From Rhodopseudomonas palustris JSC-3b (GTDB taxonomy: Bacteria; Pseudomonadota; Alphaproteobacteria; Rhizobiales; Xanthobacteraceae), in the NCBI GenBank assembly GCA_000504425.1, contig KI632513.1:261130-325129 (forward strand): 64,000 nt of DNA. The letters are read 5' to 3'. The translations under genes and the position numbers were made by a program. A model generated the notes under the pieces. That model saw only the letters and a list, made by a program, of their open reading frames with translations, was not told the origin of the DNA and searched no databases. Below, one piece after another: positions 9,436 to 19,070 of the stretch (position 1 is its first letter; each line of letters starts with the position of its first letter).

Positions 9436-10164
9436 ATGAACAAGGTCTATCCGGACGCCAAATCCGCCCTCGACGGACTTCTCAGAGACGGCATGATGAT
9501 CATGTCGGGCGGCTTCGGCCTATGCGGCATTCCCGAACATCTGTCCGACGCGATCCGTGATGCTGGCGTCAAAGATCTGACGTTCGTTTCCAACAATGCC
9601 GGCGTTGACGGTATCGGATTGAGCCGGTTGCTCGAGACCCGGCAGATCAGAAAAATGATCTCGTCCTATGTCGGCGAGAACAAGCTGTTCGCGCAGCAAT
9701 TCCTCGCGGGCGAACTGGAGCTGGAATTCGCACCGCAAGGCACGCTGGCCGAACGGATTCGCGCCGGCGGCGCTGGCATCCCGGCGTTCTTCACCAAGAC
9801 CGGCGTCGGCACGCTGATTGCCGAAGGCAAAGAGGTGCGGGAGTTCGACGGCGAGAAGTACATCATGGAGCGCGGGCTGTTTGGTGACCTCGCGATCGTG
9901 CACGCCTGGAAGGGCGATACCGCCGGCAATCTCGTGTACCGCAAGACCGCGCGCAATTTTAACCCGATGATGGCGACCGCTGCGAAGATCACCATCGCCG
10001 AGGTCGAGCATCTGGTGCCGGCCGGCGAAATCGATCCCGATCACGTGCATACGCCCGGCATCTTCGTGCAGCGTATCGTCGAGGTTGGCGCATCCAAGAA
10101 ACACATTGAGCAGCGGACCACCCGCAAGCGCAACGCCGCTGCGGCCGCCGGGGAGGAAGTGTAA
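9436..10164 (+). CDS. scoA: 3-oxoacid (succinyl-CoA:acetoacetate) CoA-transferase subunit A
   Basis: A 242-residue subunit that with the next gene transfers CoA from succinyl-CoA to acetoacetate or related 3-oxoacids, in ketone-body and PHB-linked carbon metabolism. The N-terminal [17 protein letters not shown] and central [19 protein letters not shown] are characteristic of subunit A. Its stop codon shares a base with the ATG of subunit B (TAATG), which ensures balanced translation. The two phasin genes ~10 kb downstream fit a PHB-storing cell, but that link is inference. Confidence 0.92.
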   Translation: MNKVYPDAKSALDGLLRDGMMIMSGGFGLCGIPEHLSDAIRDAGVKDLTFVSNNAGVDGIGLSRLLETRQIRKMISSYVGENKLFAQQFLAGELELEFAPQGTLAERIRAGGAGIPAFFTKTGVGTLIAEGKEVREFDGEKYIMERGLFGDLAIVHAWKGDTAGNLVYRKTARNFNPMMATAAKITIAEVEHLVPAGEIDPDHVHTPGIFVQRIVEVGASKKHIEQRTTRKRNAAAAAGEEV

Positions 10165-10805
10165 TGGCCTGGACTCGCGATCAGATGGCGGCGCGCGCCG
10201 CCAAGGAGCTGCGTGACGGCTTTTATGTCAATCTCGGCATCGGCATTCCGACTCTGGTTTCCAATTTCATTCCCGATGGCGTCGATGTGGTGCTGCAGAG
10301 CGAGAACGGCATGCTCGGCATGGGTCCGTTCCCCTATGAGGGCGAGGAAGATCCGGACCTGATCAACGCCGGCAAGCAGACCGTCACTGAGCTGCCGTCA
10401 ACCAGTTACTTCTCCAGCGCCGACTCGTTCGCGATGGTGCGCGGCGGCCACATCGATCTGTCGATCCTGGGCGCCATGCAGGTCGCGCAGAATGGCGATC
10501 TCGCCAACTGGATGATCCCGGGCAAGATGGTGAAGGGCATGGGCGGCGCGATGGATCTCGTCGCCGGCGTCAAGCGCGTCGTGGTGGTGATGGAGCATTC
10601 CGCCAAGGACGGCCCAAAACTGCTGAAGACCTGCACGCTGCCGCTCACCGGCGAGCGCGTGGTCGATATGGTGATCACCGATCTTGCGGTGTTCACCATC
10701 GACAAGCACAGCGATGGCGGCATGACGCTGATCGAGCTGGCCGATGGCGTCACGCTCGATGAGGTCAAGGACAAGACCGAAGCATCGTTCAAAGTCGCGC
10801 TGTAG
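10164..10805 (+). CDS. scoB: 3-oxoacid CoA-transferase subunit B
   Basis: A 213-residue subunit B. It carries the catalytic-glutamate signature [11 protein letters not shown] (~55–65), which forms the glutamyl-CoA intermediate, and the [15 protein letters not shown] motif near the N-terminus. Length and order match the bacterial two-subunit enzyme. It is translationally coupled to subunit A and is the last gene of the operon; a repeat-rich spacer follows. Confidence 0.93.
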   Translation: MAWTRDQMAARAAKELRDGFYVNLGIGIPTLVSNFIPDGVDVVLQSENGMLGMGPFPYEGEEDPDLINAGKQTVTELPSTSYFSSADSFAMVRGGHIDLSILGAMQVAQNGDLANWMIPGKMVKGMGGAMDLVAGVKRVVVVMEHSAKDGPKLLKTCTLPLTGERVVDMVITDLAVFTIDKHSDGGMTLIELADGVTLDEVKDKTEASFKVAL

Positions 10806-10847
10806 CGCGTACTCGTAGACGCGAACGTCGCCTCCAAAACCCCACCC

Positions 10848-11112
10848 GGCCGGCCCGATGGACATCGGGCCGTCCACCCTCCCCACAAGGGGGAGGGAGA
10901 AGAGGGCGACGCATCTGCGCCACTCACTCATCGCGGGGTGCTGTGAGTGTGGGTTGTCTGTGAACTTGAGCCGCTGAGTTTGGTTCAACCGGTGAGTTTG
11001 GTTCAGCCGGTGAGTTCGGTCTGGAAATCATCCTTGCCGCGGGCACCATCCCTCCCCCCGCGTAGCGGTGGGGAGGGTGACCGGCCGCAGGCCGGTCGGG
11101 TGGGGGGCTTAG
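10848..11112. repeat. Palindromic intergenic repeats plus a short 18-bp tandem repeat
   Basis: The spacer between scoB and the next gene has two GC-rich palindrome-bearing elements. They lie around 10855–10905 (CCCTCCCCACAAGGGGGAGG core) and 11049–11105 (CCCTCCCC…GGGGAGGG followed by ACCGGCCGCAGGCCGGT). Between them, at ~10974–11025, about three copies of an 18-bp unit resembling GTGAGTTTGGTTCAGCCG occur in tandem. Elements of this kind are scattered in rhizobial genomes; no coding sequence is seen here. Confidence 0.65.
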
Positions 11113-11134
11113 CTCAGCGTTGAAAAGCCCGAAT

Positions 11135-11734
11135 CTAGCGCCGGCCGCCGGCAAACATCGGCGACTCGCCGGGCAGCAGTGATGAGCGGATGTCGCTATC
11201 GACGCGGCCATTGGGCTGCACATATCCGGCAGACACCGACAGGCTGAGATTGGACGTCGGCCGCACCTCGACGCCGGCATGGAAGCCGTAAGCCGCGGTC
11301 GACTCGGTGCCTGACCCGGTCAGCGAATTGAACACGTCGGGCTTGTATTTCAGCGTATCGACGCCGGCGATGAACGCCATCGGCAGATTGCCGACGCCCT
11401 TGAAATCGTAATTGAGCTGGGCGCCCTCGCGGGTCAGCGCGCTGAAATTGCCGTAGCCGCCAATGCCGTTCCAGCCATAGCCACCCGCGAACGAATTGAC
11501 CTGAAACTCATAGCTGCGGAACGAAAAGCCGCTGCGCTGTTCGCCGGCCGCTGCATCGAAGCCAGGGAAGTCGCCATAGGTCGGCGCGGTCTCGCTGGTC
11601 GCGCTCCCAAAGCCGAACATCCCGCCCGGAATCCAATAGCTGATCGGCGCGACCTGCGCTGGCGCCGGTTGCGCGCTCAGGCACAGCAGCGCCAAAGCGA
11701 GCGCAGATCCGGTGGTGGCAGCGAAGTTCGGCAT
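11135..11734 (-). CDS. Small exported beta-barrel-like protein of unknown function
   Basis: A 199-residue protein starting MPNFAATTGSALALALLCLS with a signal peptide probably cleaved after AQPAPAQ. The mature part is rich in Gly, Tyr, Phe and alternating polar/hydrophobic stretches (YEFQVNSFAGGYGWNGIGG; GVEVRPTSNLSLSVSAGYV). This resembles a small outer-membrane porin-like barrel, similar in style to opacity/Omp25-like proteins. I do not recognise a specific family. The start at 11734 was chosen for the signal peptide; the longer frame upstream is unlikely. Confidence 0.6.
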   Translation of the reverse strand: MPNFAATTGSALALALLCLSAQPAPAQVAPISYWIPGGMFGFGSATSETAPTYGDFPGFDAAAGEQRSGFSFRSYEFQVNSFAGGYGWNGIGGYGNFSALTREGAQLNYDFKGVGNLPMAFIAGVDTLKYKPDVFNSLTGSGTESTAAYGFHAGVEVRPTSNLSLSVSAGYVQPNGRVDSDIRSSLLPGESPMFAGGRR

Positions 11735-11905
11735 CAGACAGTCCTCATCAGAGGTCGAAATTATAGGGGCTGCGGGCCGGATCGACCAGCGCGTGCAGCC
11801 GATGGTCGCAGTTGCGCTTGTTCCCGGCGGCGCAGCGCCAGCATGCGGCCTGTGAATTGGCCTGGAAATTGGGCCTGGGTTTGACACAGCGCCTGACAAT
11901 GAGTG

Positions 11906-13690
11906 TCAGCTTCTGCGCTCGGAAAAGCGCGTCAGCCAGATCACCGGCGGCACGCTCGCCGCGACGATGATCAGCGCGGCCATGGCGCCGTCTTCGAATG
12001 AGCCGCGGCTGGCATATTGATAGATCGAGGTCGCCAGCGTCTCGACATTGAGCGGCCGCAGCAGCAGCGTCGCCGGCAGTTCCTTCAAGCAATCGACGAA
12101 CACCACGATCGCGGCGCCGAGCAGCGCCGGCTTGAGCAGCGGCAGGTCGATACGCCACAGCGCGGTCAGCCGGCCGGCACCGACCGCGCGCACGCTGTCG
12201 TCATAGTCGCGCGGGATCTGCTCAAAGCCGGCGCGCAACAGGCCGGTCGGCACCGCCAGGAACCGGATCACATAGGCCAGCACCAGCGCGCCACCGGAGC
12301 CGATCAGCAGCAAGCCCGGTGCCGCGTTGCCCATCGACGCCGCGATCGCGGCAATGGCGTTGTCGAACGCTAAGAGCGGCGTCAGCAGCCCGAGCGCCAG
12401 CACGGTGCCGGGCAGCGCGTAACCAAGCTGCGCCACGGAGGTCGCGATCGCGCTGGTTCGGTCGGCGCGCCAGCGCTGCGCCAGCATCACGATCAGCGCC
12501 AGCAGCAATGCCAGCCCCGTGGCGATCACCGCCAGCGTGACGGTGTGCAGCGCGTCGCGCCATAGCGATGGCTCGATGCCGCTCAGCACGGCGCGGCGCA
12601 GCGCGGTGCCGAGCAGATAAAGCACCGGCACGATGAAGCCGAGCAGTGGCGGCAGCAGGCAGATCGTGAGCGCCGCCCAACCGCGCCGCGCCGATAGCGC
12701 GGTGCGCGGCTTGAGCCGCGTCGCTTCGGATGGCAGTTCGACGCTCGCTTTGCGTCGGGCAATGCGCTCGATCGCGATCAACAGCGCGACCAAGCACAGC
12801 AGCACCAGCGCCAATTGCGCGGCGCCCGCCAGGCTGCCGCGGTTCAGCCAGGTGGTGAATACCGCGACGGTGAGGGTGCGCACGCCGAGATATTCGCTGG
12901 CGCCGATATCGTTCAGCGTTTCCAGCGCCACCAGCGCGGCGCCGACCGCCAGCGCCGGCCGCGCCATCGGCAGTGTGATCCGCCAAAAGATCGTGCCGCG
13001 GCTGGCACCGAGTACGCGCGCCGCTTCGCTGGCGTCCGCGCTCTGCGCCTGCCACAGCGCTTGCGCCGCGAGATAAACGTAAGGATAGAGCACGAGGCCG
13101 AGCAGCAGCACCGCGCCCGGCAGCGAGCGCAGCGCAGGTAGCAGCGCCAGCGCGTCCGCGCTCGGCAATGCCAGCGTGAGCACGCGATGGATCAGCCCGA
13201 GCGGCTCGAACAGATCAACATAGACATAGGCGACCAGATAGGTCGGCACCGCCAATGGCAGCGGCAGCAGCCACAACAGCACGCGCCGGCCAGGGAAATC
13301 GAACGAGGTCATCAGAAAGGCGGTGCCGGCGCCGATCAGCAAGGTTAGCGAGCCGACGCCGAGCACCAGCAATGCGGTGTCGGTGATCGCCGGTTGCAGC
13401 ACATAGGCCAGCAGCACCGGCCAGACATCGCCGGCCGGTTGCCAGGCAATCAGCAGCAGGCTCAGCACCGGCGCGGCCACCAGCAGCGCGGTGAGCAGTG
13501 CCAGGATCAGTGCCACGAGATCGGCGCGCGGCGCAGCGCGCCCCGCAGTGGTGATCGGCACCATGGTGTCGCGCACCATGATGCGGCGCGACCAGGCCTC
13601 ATCTTTGGATAGCTGCCGCACCCGCTGCTCCTGGAAGGCCGGTCGGTCGTGCAACGACGCCGTCAGTGTCGGTTGCACGACCGCGGTCAT
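11906..13690 (-). CDS. Iron(III)-type ABC transporter permease (fused two-module, FbpB-like)
   Basis: A polytopic protein of up to 594 residues. Two permease modules each have about six helices, and EAA-type loops lie near DASEAARVLGASRGTIFWRI and DYDDSVRAVGAGRLTALWRI. This fused arrangement is typical of FbpB/SfuB/AfuB ferric-iron importers. The true start may be an internal ATG at 13579 or 13564, since the first ~40 residues are polar and weakly conserved in style. It lies just downstream of the binding-protein gene. No ATPase gene follows, which is unusual for this family. Confidence 0.85.
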   Translation of the reverse strand: MTAVVQPTLTASLHDRPAFQEQRVRQLSKDEAWSRRIMVRDTMVPITTAGRAAPRADLVALILALLTALLVAAPVLSLLLIAWQPAGDVWPVLLAYVLQPAITDTALLVLGVGSLTLLIGAGTAFLMTSFDFPGRRVLLWLLPLPLAVPTYLVAYVYVDLFEPLGLIHRVLTLALPSADALALLPALRSLPGAVLLLGLVLYPYVYLAAQALWQAQSADASEAARVLGASRGTIFWRITLPMARPALAVGAALVALETLNDIGASEYLGVRTLTVAVFTTWLNRGSLAGAAQLALVLLCLVALLIAIERIARRKASVELPSEATRLKPRTALSARRGWAALTICLLPPLLGFIVPVLYLLGTALRRAVLSGIEPSLWRDALHTVTLAVIATGLALLLALIVMLAQRWRADRTSAIATSVAQLGYALPGTVLALGLLTPLLAFDNAIAAIAASMGNAAPGLLLIGSGGALVLAYVIRFLAVPTGLLRAGFEQIPRDYDDSVRAVGAGRLTALWRIDLPLLKPALLGAAIVVFVDCLKELPATLLLRPLNVETLATSIYQYASRGSFEDGAMAALIIVAASVPPVIWLTRFSERRS

Positions 13691-13730
13691 GGCCGGGCTG
13701 GTCCGATCGCCGCTTTGTGCCGGGCGGTGA

Positions 13731-14747
13731 TCAATTATCGAAGCCGACCTTGTCGACCAGTATCGATGCCGCCTTGCGCTGCGCGGCGATCTTGGCGATC
13801 GGCATCGGATCGGCGATCAGCTTGCCGTAGCTGGCGACGGTGGCATTGAGCGGCACGCCGGGACGGATCGGATATTCGTAATTGCTGTCGGCATAGATCT
13901 GCTGCGCGCTGTCGCTGACCAGCCATTCGATCAGCTTGACCGCGTTAGCGTGGTTCGGCGCGTGCTTGGTGAGCAGCACGCCGGATAGATTGACGTGGGT
14001 GCCGCCGCCCACAAAGGTCGGCAGCAGCACCTTGGTCGCCTCCGCCCATGGCTTCTTGTCGGGATCGGCGTTCATCATCAGCGCCCAATAGTAGGTGTTG
14101 CCGATGCCGAGGTCGCACTTGCCGGCTGCGACGTCGCGTGCCGTTTCGCGATCACCACCCGAGGGCTTTTGCGCGAGATTGGCTTTCAGTCCGCGCAGCC
14201 ATTGCTCGGTTTTCTGTTCGCCGTATTTGGCGAGATAGGCCGCAAACAGCGCGTTGTTGTAGATGTGCTGACCGGAGCGGATGCAGATCTTGCCCTTCCA
14301 TTTCGGATCGGCCAGTTCTTCGTAGGAAATCGTGTCCTGCTTGACCCGGTCCTTGGCGGCATAGATCACGCGCGCCCGCATCGAAATGCCGGCCCAATGG
14401 CCGTTCGGATCGCGATATTGCGGCGGCACGATCTCATCGATCACCGCCGATTTGATCGGCTGGGTGATGCCGGCCAGCACGGCGTCGTCGATCCGGCCGA
14501 TATCGACGGTCAGCAACACGTCGGCGGGGCTGTTGGCGCCCTCGGCCTTGATGCGCTGTTCGAGCCCTGAACTGGCCGAGATCACATTGACCGCGATCCC
14601 GGTCTCGCGGGTGAAGGCATCGAACAGCGGCTGCACGAGCTTGGTTTCGCGATAGGTGTAGACATTCACCTGGTCGGCGGCGCGGCTGCCGGCGGTCGGC
14701 AACACCAAGGCAAGGGCAGCGAGTGCGATGGCTCGGAAGCGGGGCAT
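13731..14747 (-). CDS. Iron(III)-type ABC transporter substrate-binding protein (FbpA/FutA-like)
   Basis: A 338-residue periplasmic protein with a signal peptide ending GSRAADQ. Its first strand, VNVYTYRETKLVQPLFDAF, and the paired-tyrosine region (GNTYYWALMM) match ferric-binding proteins in which tyrosines ligate iron. The start at 14747 has a well-placed AGGAG. It is first in a two-gene operon with the permease, 40 bp upstream of that gene's longest reading. The oxidation state and siderophore independence of the substrate are inferred from family. Confidence 0.87.
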   Translation of the reverse strand: MPRFRAIALAALALVLPTAGSRAADQVNVYTYRETKLVQPLFDAFTRETGIAVNVISASSGLEQRIKAEGANSPADVLLTVDIGRIDDAVLAGITQPIKSAVIDEIVPPQYRDPNGHWAGISMRARVIYAAKDRVKQDTISYEELADPKWKGKICIRSGQHIYNNALFAAYLAKYGEQKTEQWLRGLKANLAQKPSGGDRETARDVAAGKCDLGIGNTYYWALMMNADPDKKPWAEATKVLLPTFVGGGTHVNLSGVLLTKHAPNHANAVKLIEWLVSDSAQQIYADSNYEYPIRPGVPLNATVASYGKLIADPMPIAKIAAQRKAASILVDKVGFDN

Positions 14748-14977
14748 GCGGTGGCTCCTGGCAATCAAGAATGCCACTCACTAGCGCGTGGTGTCATTGA
14801 GGAGTAGCGACCGGGTGTCGCGATTAGAGCGATTCCAAGTCGCAGTCCGGACGACTGATTTGTCTGCCAACGGATTTGAGGTCACTGCAACTTGGCGATC
14901 ACAGCAACGCCAGCGCGCAAGGTGGGGAGTGGTGAGGCGAGGGCGGCTCCGCACCGCGCTTGGTGCCAGCGGCGATA

Positions 14978-15721
14978 TTAAGCGTCGGGCTTTGCTGGGT
15001 CGGGCTTGGAGACCTCGCCCTTCGATGCGGGATCTTCGGCGAGCTTCATCAGGCCGTGCAGATCGCGCAAGGTGATGCGTTGCCGGCTGCTGGCGATCAA
15101 GCCGCGCTGTTCCCAGCCGCTCAGCAGCCGGCTGACGGTGTGCAGCGTGGTGCCGGTCATCTGCGCGATATCCTGCCGGCCGATCGGGAAGGCGATCTCG
15201 ACGCCTTGTTCGAGCTGACGACCGGATTGTTTGGCGAGCCGCAGCAAGGCATGGGCGACGCGCTGCTCGACCGGCTGGGTCGAGATTTCGATCACCCTGG
15301 TATGGCTCTCCTGCAGCCGGGTGCCGACCGCGCGCAGCGTGTTGGCGGCCAGTACCGGGTAGCGCTCGACCAGCTTCGGCCATGACGCGGCTGGCCAGGA
15401 CAGCACCACGCTGTCATCGACCGCAGTCGCCGTCGCGGGATAGCGCTGCAGCCCGATCGCGGTCGCGACCCCGAAGGTTTCGCCCGGCGCCACATAGCGC
15501 ACCACCACCTGCTCGCCGCTCGGCGTGATCTTGCTGGCCCTGACATGGCCGTGCAGCAGCAGGAAGAATGAATGCGCGTCTTCGCCCTGCTGAAAGATCG
15601 CGGTGTTTTTCGCAAAACGATGCGAGCGCGCGTCACGCATAATCGCCTGCAAATCAGCGGCCTCTAGCCCGCTGAACAGCGGCAGATCGGCGATCATCGA
15701 GCTGTCCACCGCAGCCATCAC
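14978..15721 (-). CDS. Crp/Fnr-family transcriptional regulator
   Basis: A 247-residue cytoplasmic regulator. The N-terminal cyclic-nucleotide-like beta-roll spans ~10–125, and the DNA-binding winged helix (GRQDIAQMTGTTLHTVSRLL, ~175–194) follows. It lacks the N-terminal cysteine cluster of oxygen-sensing FNR/FixK-type Fe–S proteins, so it is more like the CRP/NnrR-style branches; the effector cannot be inferred. It lies between the iron transporter and the large PAS kinase, 34 bp downstream of the latter, so read-through from the kinase is possible. Confidence 0.88.
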   Translation of the reverse strand: MMAAVDSSMIADLPLFSGLEAADLQAIMRDARSHRFAKNTAIFQQGEDAHSFFLLLHGHVRASKITPSGEQVVVRYVAPGETFGVATAIGLQRYPATATAVDDSVVLSWPAASWPKLVERYPVLAANTLRAVGTRLQESHTRVIEISTQPVEQRVAHALLRLAKQSGRQLEQGVEIAFPIGRQDIAQMTGTTLHTVSRLLSGWEQRGLIASSRQRITLRDLHGLMKLAEDPASKGEVSKPDPAKPDA

Positions 15722-15755
15722 AGATCCTTGGTCAGCGAGCGATCGCGCGCTCAGC

Positions 15756-18700
15756 TCATGCTTTGCTCGCCGGGGCGAACACCACTTCGATCAACGTACC
15801 GGAATGCGGCGCGGTTTTGATCTGGAAACGGCCGCGATTGGCCTCGACCAGCGCGCGGGTCAGCGACAGGCTGACCGCCGAGGCTTCGGACGCGGCATCG
15901 CTCGGCGCCGCCGAACGGAACGGCTGCATGGCTGCCGCCAGCTCGTCCTCATTGAGCGTATCGCCGGTGTCGCGCACCCGCAGCATCACCTCGCCGGCAT
16001 CGGACAGCGCGGTGGAAATGATCACCTGGCCGCCGGTATTGGCGAGCTGGATCGAGGTGGTAATCAGGCTCTCCACGATCTGGCGCAGCGCCGGCGCATC
16101 GGCGCTGATTGCCGGGAGTTGCTGCGCCAACGAACTACGCATGATGATGCGCGCGCGGTTGGCCTGCGGCTGCAGCGCGGCTACGCACTGCTCGACGACT
16201 TCGTTGAGCTGCAACTGGGCAAAGGTCAGATCGATCTGGCCGGATTCAATGCGCGCCAATTCCAACAGATCGTCGACGATCGCGATCACCCGCTCGCCGG
16301 AGGCGCGGATGTCCTTCATATATTCGGCATAGCGCTCATTGCCGAGCGGGCCGAACCGTTCTTCGATCATCACCTCGGCAAAGCCGAGCATGGCGTTGAG
16401 CGGAATCCGGATCTCATGGCTCAGCCGCGCCAGCGCATCGGTCTTGGCACCGGCGGCGTGGTCGGCCTGGCGGCGCGCCTGCTTCAATTCTGCTTCGCTC
16501 TGCTTTTGCTGCGATAGATCGTGCAGCATCACAAAATAGTTGTCGCCATCGGTGCTGGTGCGGCCGATCCGCACTGCCAGCGTGATGGTCGCGCCGCTCT
16601 TGCAGCGGCCCAGCACTTCGCGGCCAAGGTCCTGCTCGCTCACCGTCCGCTGTTTCACCGCGGCGAGGTAGCGTTGCAGCTCGTCGCGGCTGGCCGGCGC
16701 GATCAGTTCGGCGATCGTCATGGTCAGAAGCTCATCGCCGCGATAGCCGAACAGCGTCTCGGTGGCGCGATTGCAGGCGGTGATGCGGCCCTCGGCATCG
16801 AACATCACAATGGCATCGGCGGCGCCGTCGAGAATCGCGCCGAGTTCTTCGGCGCTGGCATGGCCGGCGGCCGAGGGCGCGCTGGCGACGATTGAGGGCG
16901 AGGGCGCGTTGGCGGTGGGCGCGGCACCGGACAGCACCAGTGCCAAAGCCGGCTCGCCGTCCCAGGTGATAGCGTGCAGCCGCGCCATCGCCGGCGCATC
17001 ATGACGCGCGGCAGCGGGGGCCGAGGTGATGGTGATCGCCGAGCCGACATCGATCGAATGATTGTCGCCATTGTCGGTCTCGACCAGCAGCGCATCGACG
17101 CCGCCGGCGGCCTGCAGCGCGGCGAAGCTGGCAAAACCCATTTGCGTCAAAAACGCCGGATTGGCGTGGATCAGCCGGTCGAGCCGATACAGCAGCACGC
17201 CGACCGGCAACAGATCGATCAGCGGAAATTCCTGATGTGCGTCGGTGGCCGCTGGCGGCTGTTCGGCGGGGGCGACCGGCGCCTCGCTCGCTTCGGCCGG
17301 CAGCGCGTGCTCCGCCAGTTCGCCTTCGGCGCCGTCGCTTTGCAGCCGCGCCGACAATTGCCGGGCCAGCTCGTCGAAGGCGTTGTTCTCAACCGGGGTC
17401 AGCACCAGCGCGCGGTCGTCATTGGCCGGCCGGAACGGCAGCACGTTATGCGGAGTATCCAAGGGCATGTCCGGGACAGTGGGGGGAACGAGCGGTGCCG
17501 CGGCAAGCGGCGCAGCGCTCTCGAAGGAGGTGGCGCTCGGCGCCATGGCGGCCAGCGCGTGATTGGCAGCCAGTATGCGATCGGCGGGCAGCGGCTGCGC
17601 CATCGGGACGGCAGCCTGCTCATCGCCGAGCCGCAGCGCCGCCAGCTGGTCGAGCGCTTCCAGGTCGCGGCACACGCCGAAGCCGCGATAGCCGAGATAG
17701 CGGCCATCGCTATCCTGCGCCGGCAGCCCGGATAGTTCCACCGCCAGCCGTTGGTGCGCGCCATCGACCGGCCAGTGCAGCGTGACGCCGCTCCAGGTGC
17801 GGCGGCTGGCAATGGCGTCGGCGAACGCGCCGTCAGGGTCGAGCTGGAACAGTTCGGCGATCTCGCGCCACGGCCGGCCAAGCCCGGCCGCGCTACGCGG
17901 ACCGATCAGCCGGCTGAACTCATCCGATCCGATCGAAAAGCGCTGCTCGGCGTCGAGCTGCCAGGTGAAGCGCAGCGGATGGCGGCGCGGCTGTGTCAGC
18001 GGTTCGTCGTACCAGGCGACTTCAGCGGGGCCGGCCGGCAGATCCTCGGCGGGCACGCTCGGCGCCGGTTCTGGGTGTGTGGCGGCATCGGCCGCGGCAG
18101 CGGCCGGGGATGCGGTGTCCGGCTCGGCGGCGATCGCCGGCGGCGGGGATGCGACCTCGGGCGGCGCCGGCTCGGCCGTGGCCTGCGGCTCGGCGGCCGT
18201 TGCCGCCACGGCGATTTCGGGGCCTGCGAGTTCGGCAGGGCTGGGCGCAGGCTCAGGGGCGGGCTCTGGCTCGGGGGCGGGCTCTGACTGAGGTTCGGCC
18301 GGCGTGGCCATCACCGGCGCGGGGCGTGCCTGCACATCGGCAGCCGGGGTGTCGGCGGCCTGCGTATAGGTTGGCTGCGAATCCGCTGGCCGGGGCGCGG
18401 CGGCGCGCGGCGGTTCGGCGCGGCCGGGGGCGAGCAGCGCCACCAGCGCGACCTCGGCGCCCGAGCCGATTCGCTGCAACACCATATGGCCGATGCCGAT
18501 CGGCAATTCGGCGCGGCCCTCGGCCAGCGCCTGTTGGCGTGCCGCGTCCATGGTGCCGCTGCTGAGATCGCGGAATCCGGTCAGGGTCTGCGCCGCGGCG
18601 CTGGCGCCGATGAACAGCCCGTCCGGGGCAAAGCTGGCGATCGGGGTGTCGATGCCTTCGACCAGGCATTGCAGCCGTGCCACCAGCGGCATCGGCCGCG

Positions 18701-19070
18701 GCACCGGCTCGGCGGTCACGATCAGCAGCGCGGCGCTGCCATCGCTAAATTCCAGGCGGCTGCAGGCGCAGGTGGTGAGCGTGCCGAGCGCGGCGCCAAA
18801 GCCGCGCAGCCGCTCCAGGCGCGGGGCGGCATGGGTGGTCAGGCGCGGGGCCAGTTTGGCCACCTGGCGGCGCCGGCCATCGGCGGGGTGCAGCGGCTGG
18901 GCGGTGAGCGCTGCGCCGTTGCTGGCACCGAACACGCGCGCGCCAACCGGATTGGCCCACAGGATGCGGGCGCCATCCAGCGTCCACAGCCAGGCCGCGT
19001 GGGCGCTGGTGGCGTGAACGGCAAGACGCGGATCATCCACGCCTCGCAACTGGTCGTTGGTATTCGTCAT
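15756..19070 (-). CDS. PdhS-like PAS sensor histidine kinase with a degenerate ATPase domain
   Basis: A 1104-residue protein starting MTNTNDQLRG at 19070 (a longer frame adds 35 unlikely residues). An N-terminal PAS-like part, a long Ala/Pro/Glu-rich linker (~230–360), further PAS-like segments and a clear PAS domain (~745–860) precede a dimerisation/phosphoacceptor helix with the H-box LSHEIRIPLNAMLGFAEVM. This core and what follows resemble PdhS/DivJ-class kinases that act on DivK. The ATPase is abnormal. The N-box reads ESLITTSIQLA with the Asn missing, G1 reads DTGDTLNEDEL, and G2 reads ASAVSLSLTRAL without glycines. The phosphoacceptor His remains, so this may be a DivL-like pseudokinase, scaffold or phosphatase. 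No membrane segment is evident. Confidence 0.82.
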   Translation of the reverse strand: MTNTNDQLRGVDDPRLAVHATSAHAAWLWTLDGARILWANPVGARVFGASNGAALTAQPLHPADGRRRQVAKLAPRLTTHAAPRLERLRGFGAALGTLTTCACSRLEFSDGSAALLIVTAEPVPRPMPLVARLQCLVEGIDTPIASFAPDGLFIGASAAAQTLTGFRDLSSGTMDAARQQALAEGRAELPIGIGHMVLQRIGSGAEVALVALLAPGRAEPPRAAAPRPADSQPTYTQAADTPAADVQARPAPVMATPAEPQSEPAPEPEPAPEPAPSPAELAGPEIAVAATAAEPQATAEPAPPEVASPPPAIAAEPDTASPAAAAADAATHPEPAPSVPAEDLPAGPAEVAWYDEPLTQPRRHPLRFTWQLDAEQRFSIGSDEFSRLIGPRSAAGLGRPWREIAELFQLDPDGAFADAIASRRTWSGVTLHWPVDGAHQRLAVELSGLPAQDSDGRYLGYRGFGVCRDLEALDQLAALRLGDEQAAVPMAQPLPADRILAANHALAAMAPSATSFESAAPLAAAPLVPPTVPDMPLDTPHNVLPFRPANDDRALVLTPVENNAFDELARQLSARLQSDGAEGELAEHALPAEASEAPVAPAEQPPAATDAHQEFPLIDLLPVGVLLYRLDRLIHANPAFLTQMGFASFAALQAAGGVDALLVETDNGDNHSIDVGSAITITSAPAAARHDAPAMARLHAITWDGEPALALVLSGAAPTANAPSPSIVASAPSAAGHASAEELGAILDGAADAIVMFDAEGRITACNRATETLFGYRGDELLTMTIAELIAPASRDELQRYLAAVKQRTVSEQDLGREVLGRCKSGATITLAVRIGRTSTDGDNYFVMLHDLSQQKQSEAELKQARRQADHAAGAKTDALARLSHEIRIPLNAMLGFAEVMIEERFGPLGNERYAEYMKDIRASGERVIAIVDDLLELARIESGQIDLTFAQLQLNEVVEQCVAALQPQANRARIIMRSSLAQQLPAISADAPALRQIVESLITTSIQLANTGGQVIISTALSDAGEVMLRVRDTGDTLNEDELAAAMQPFRSAAPSDAASEASAVSLSLTRALVEANRGRFQIKTAPHSGTLIEVVFAPASKA

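Noticed and set aside
15756-19070. Frameshift as the cause of the degenerate kinase ATPase boxes
   Set aside because: The frame is continuous and recognisable PdhS-like sequence runs between and after the altered boxes, so the changes are substitutions.
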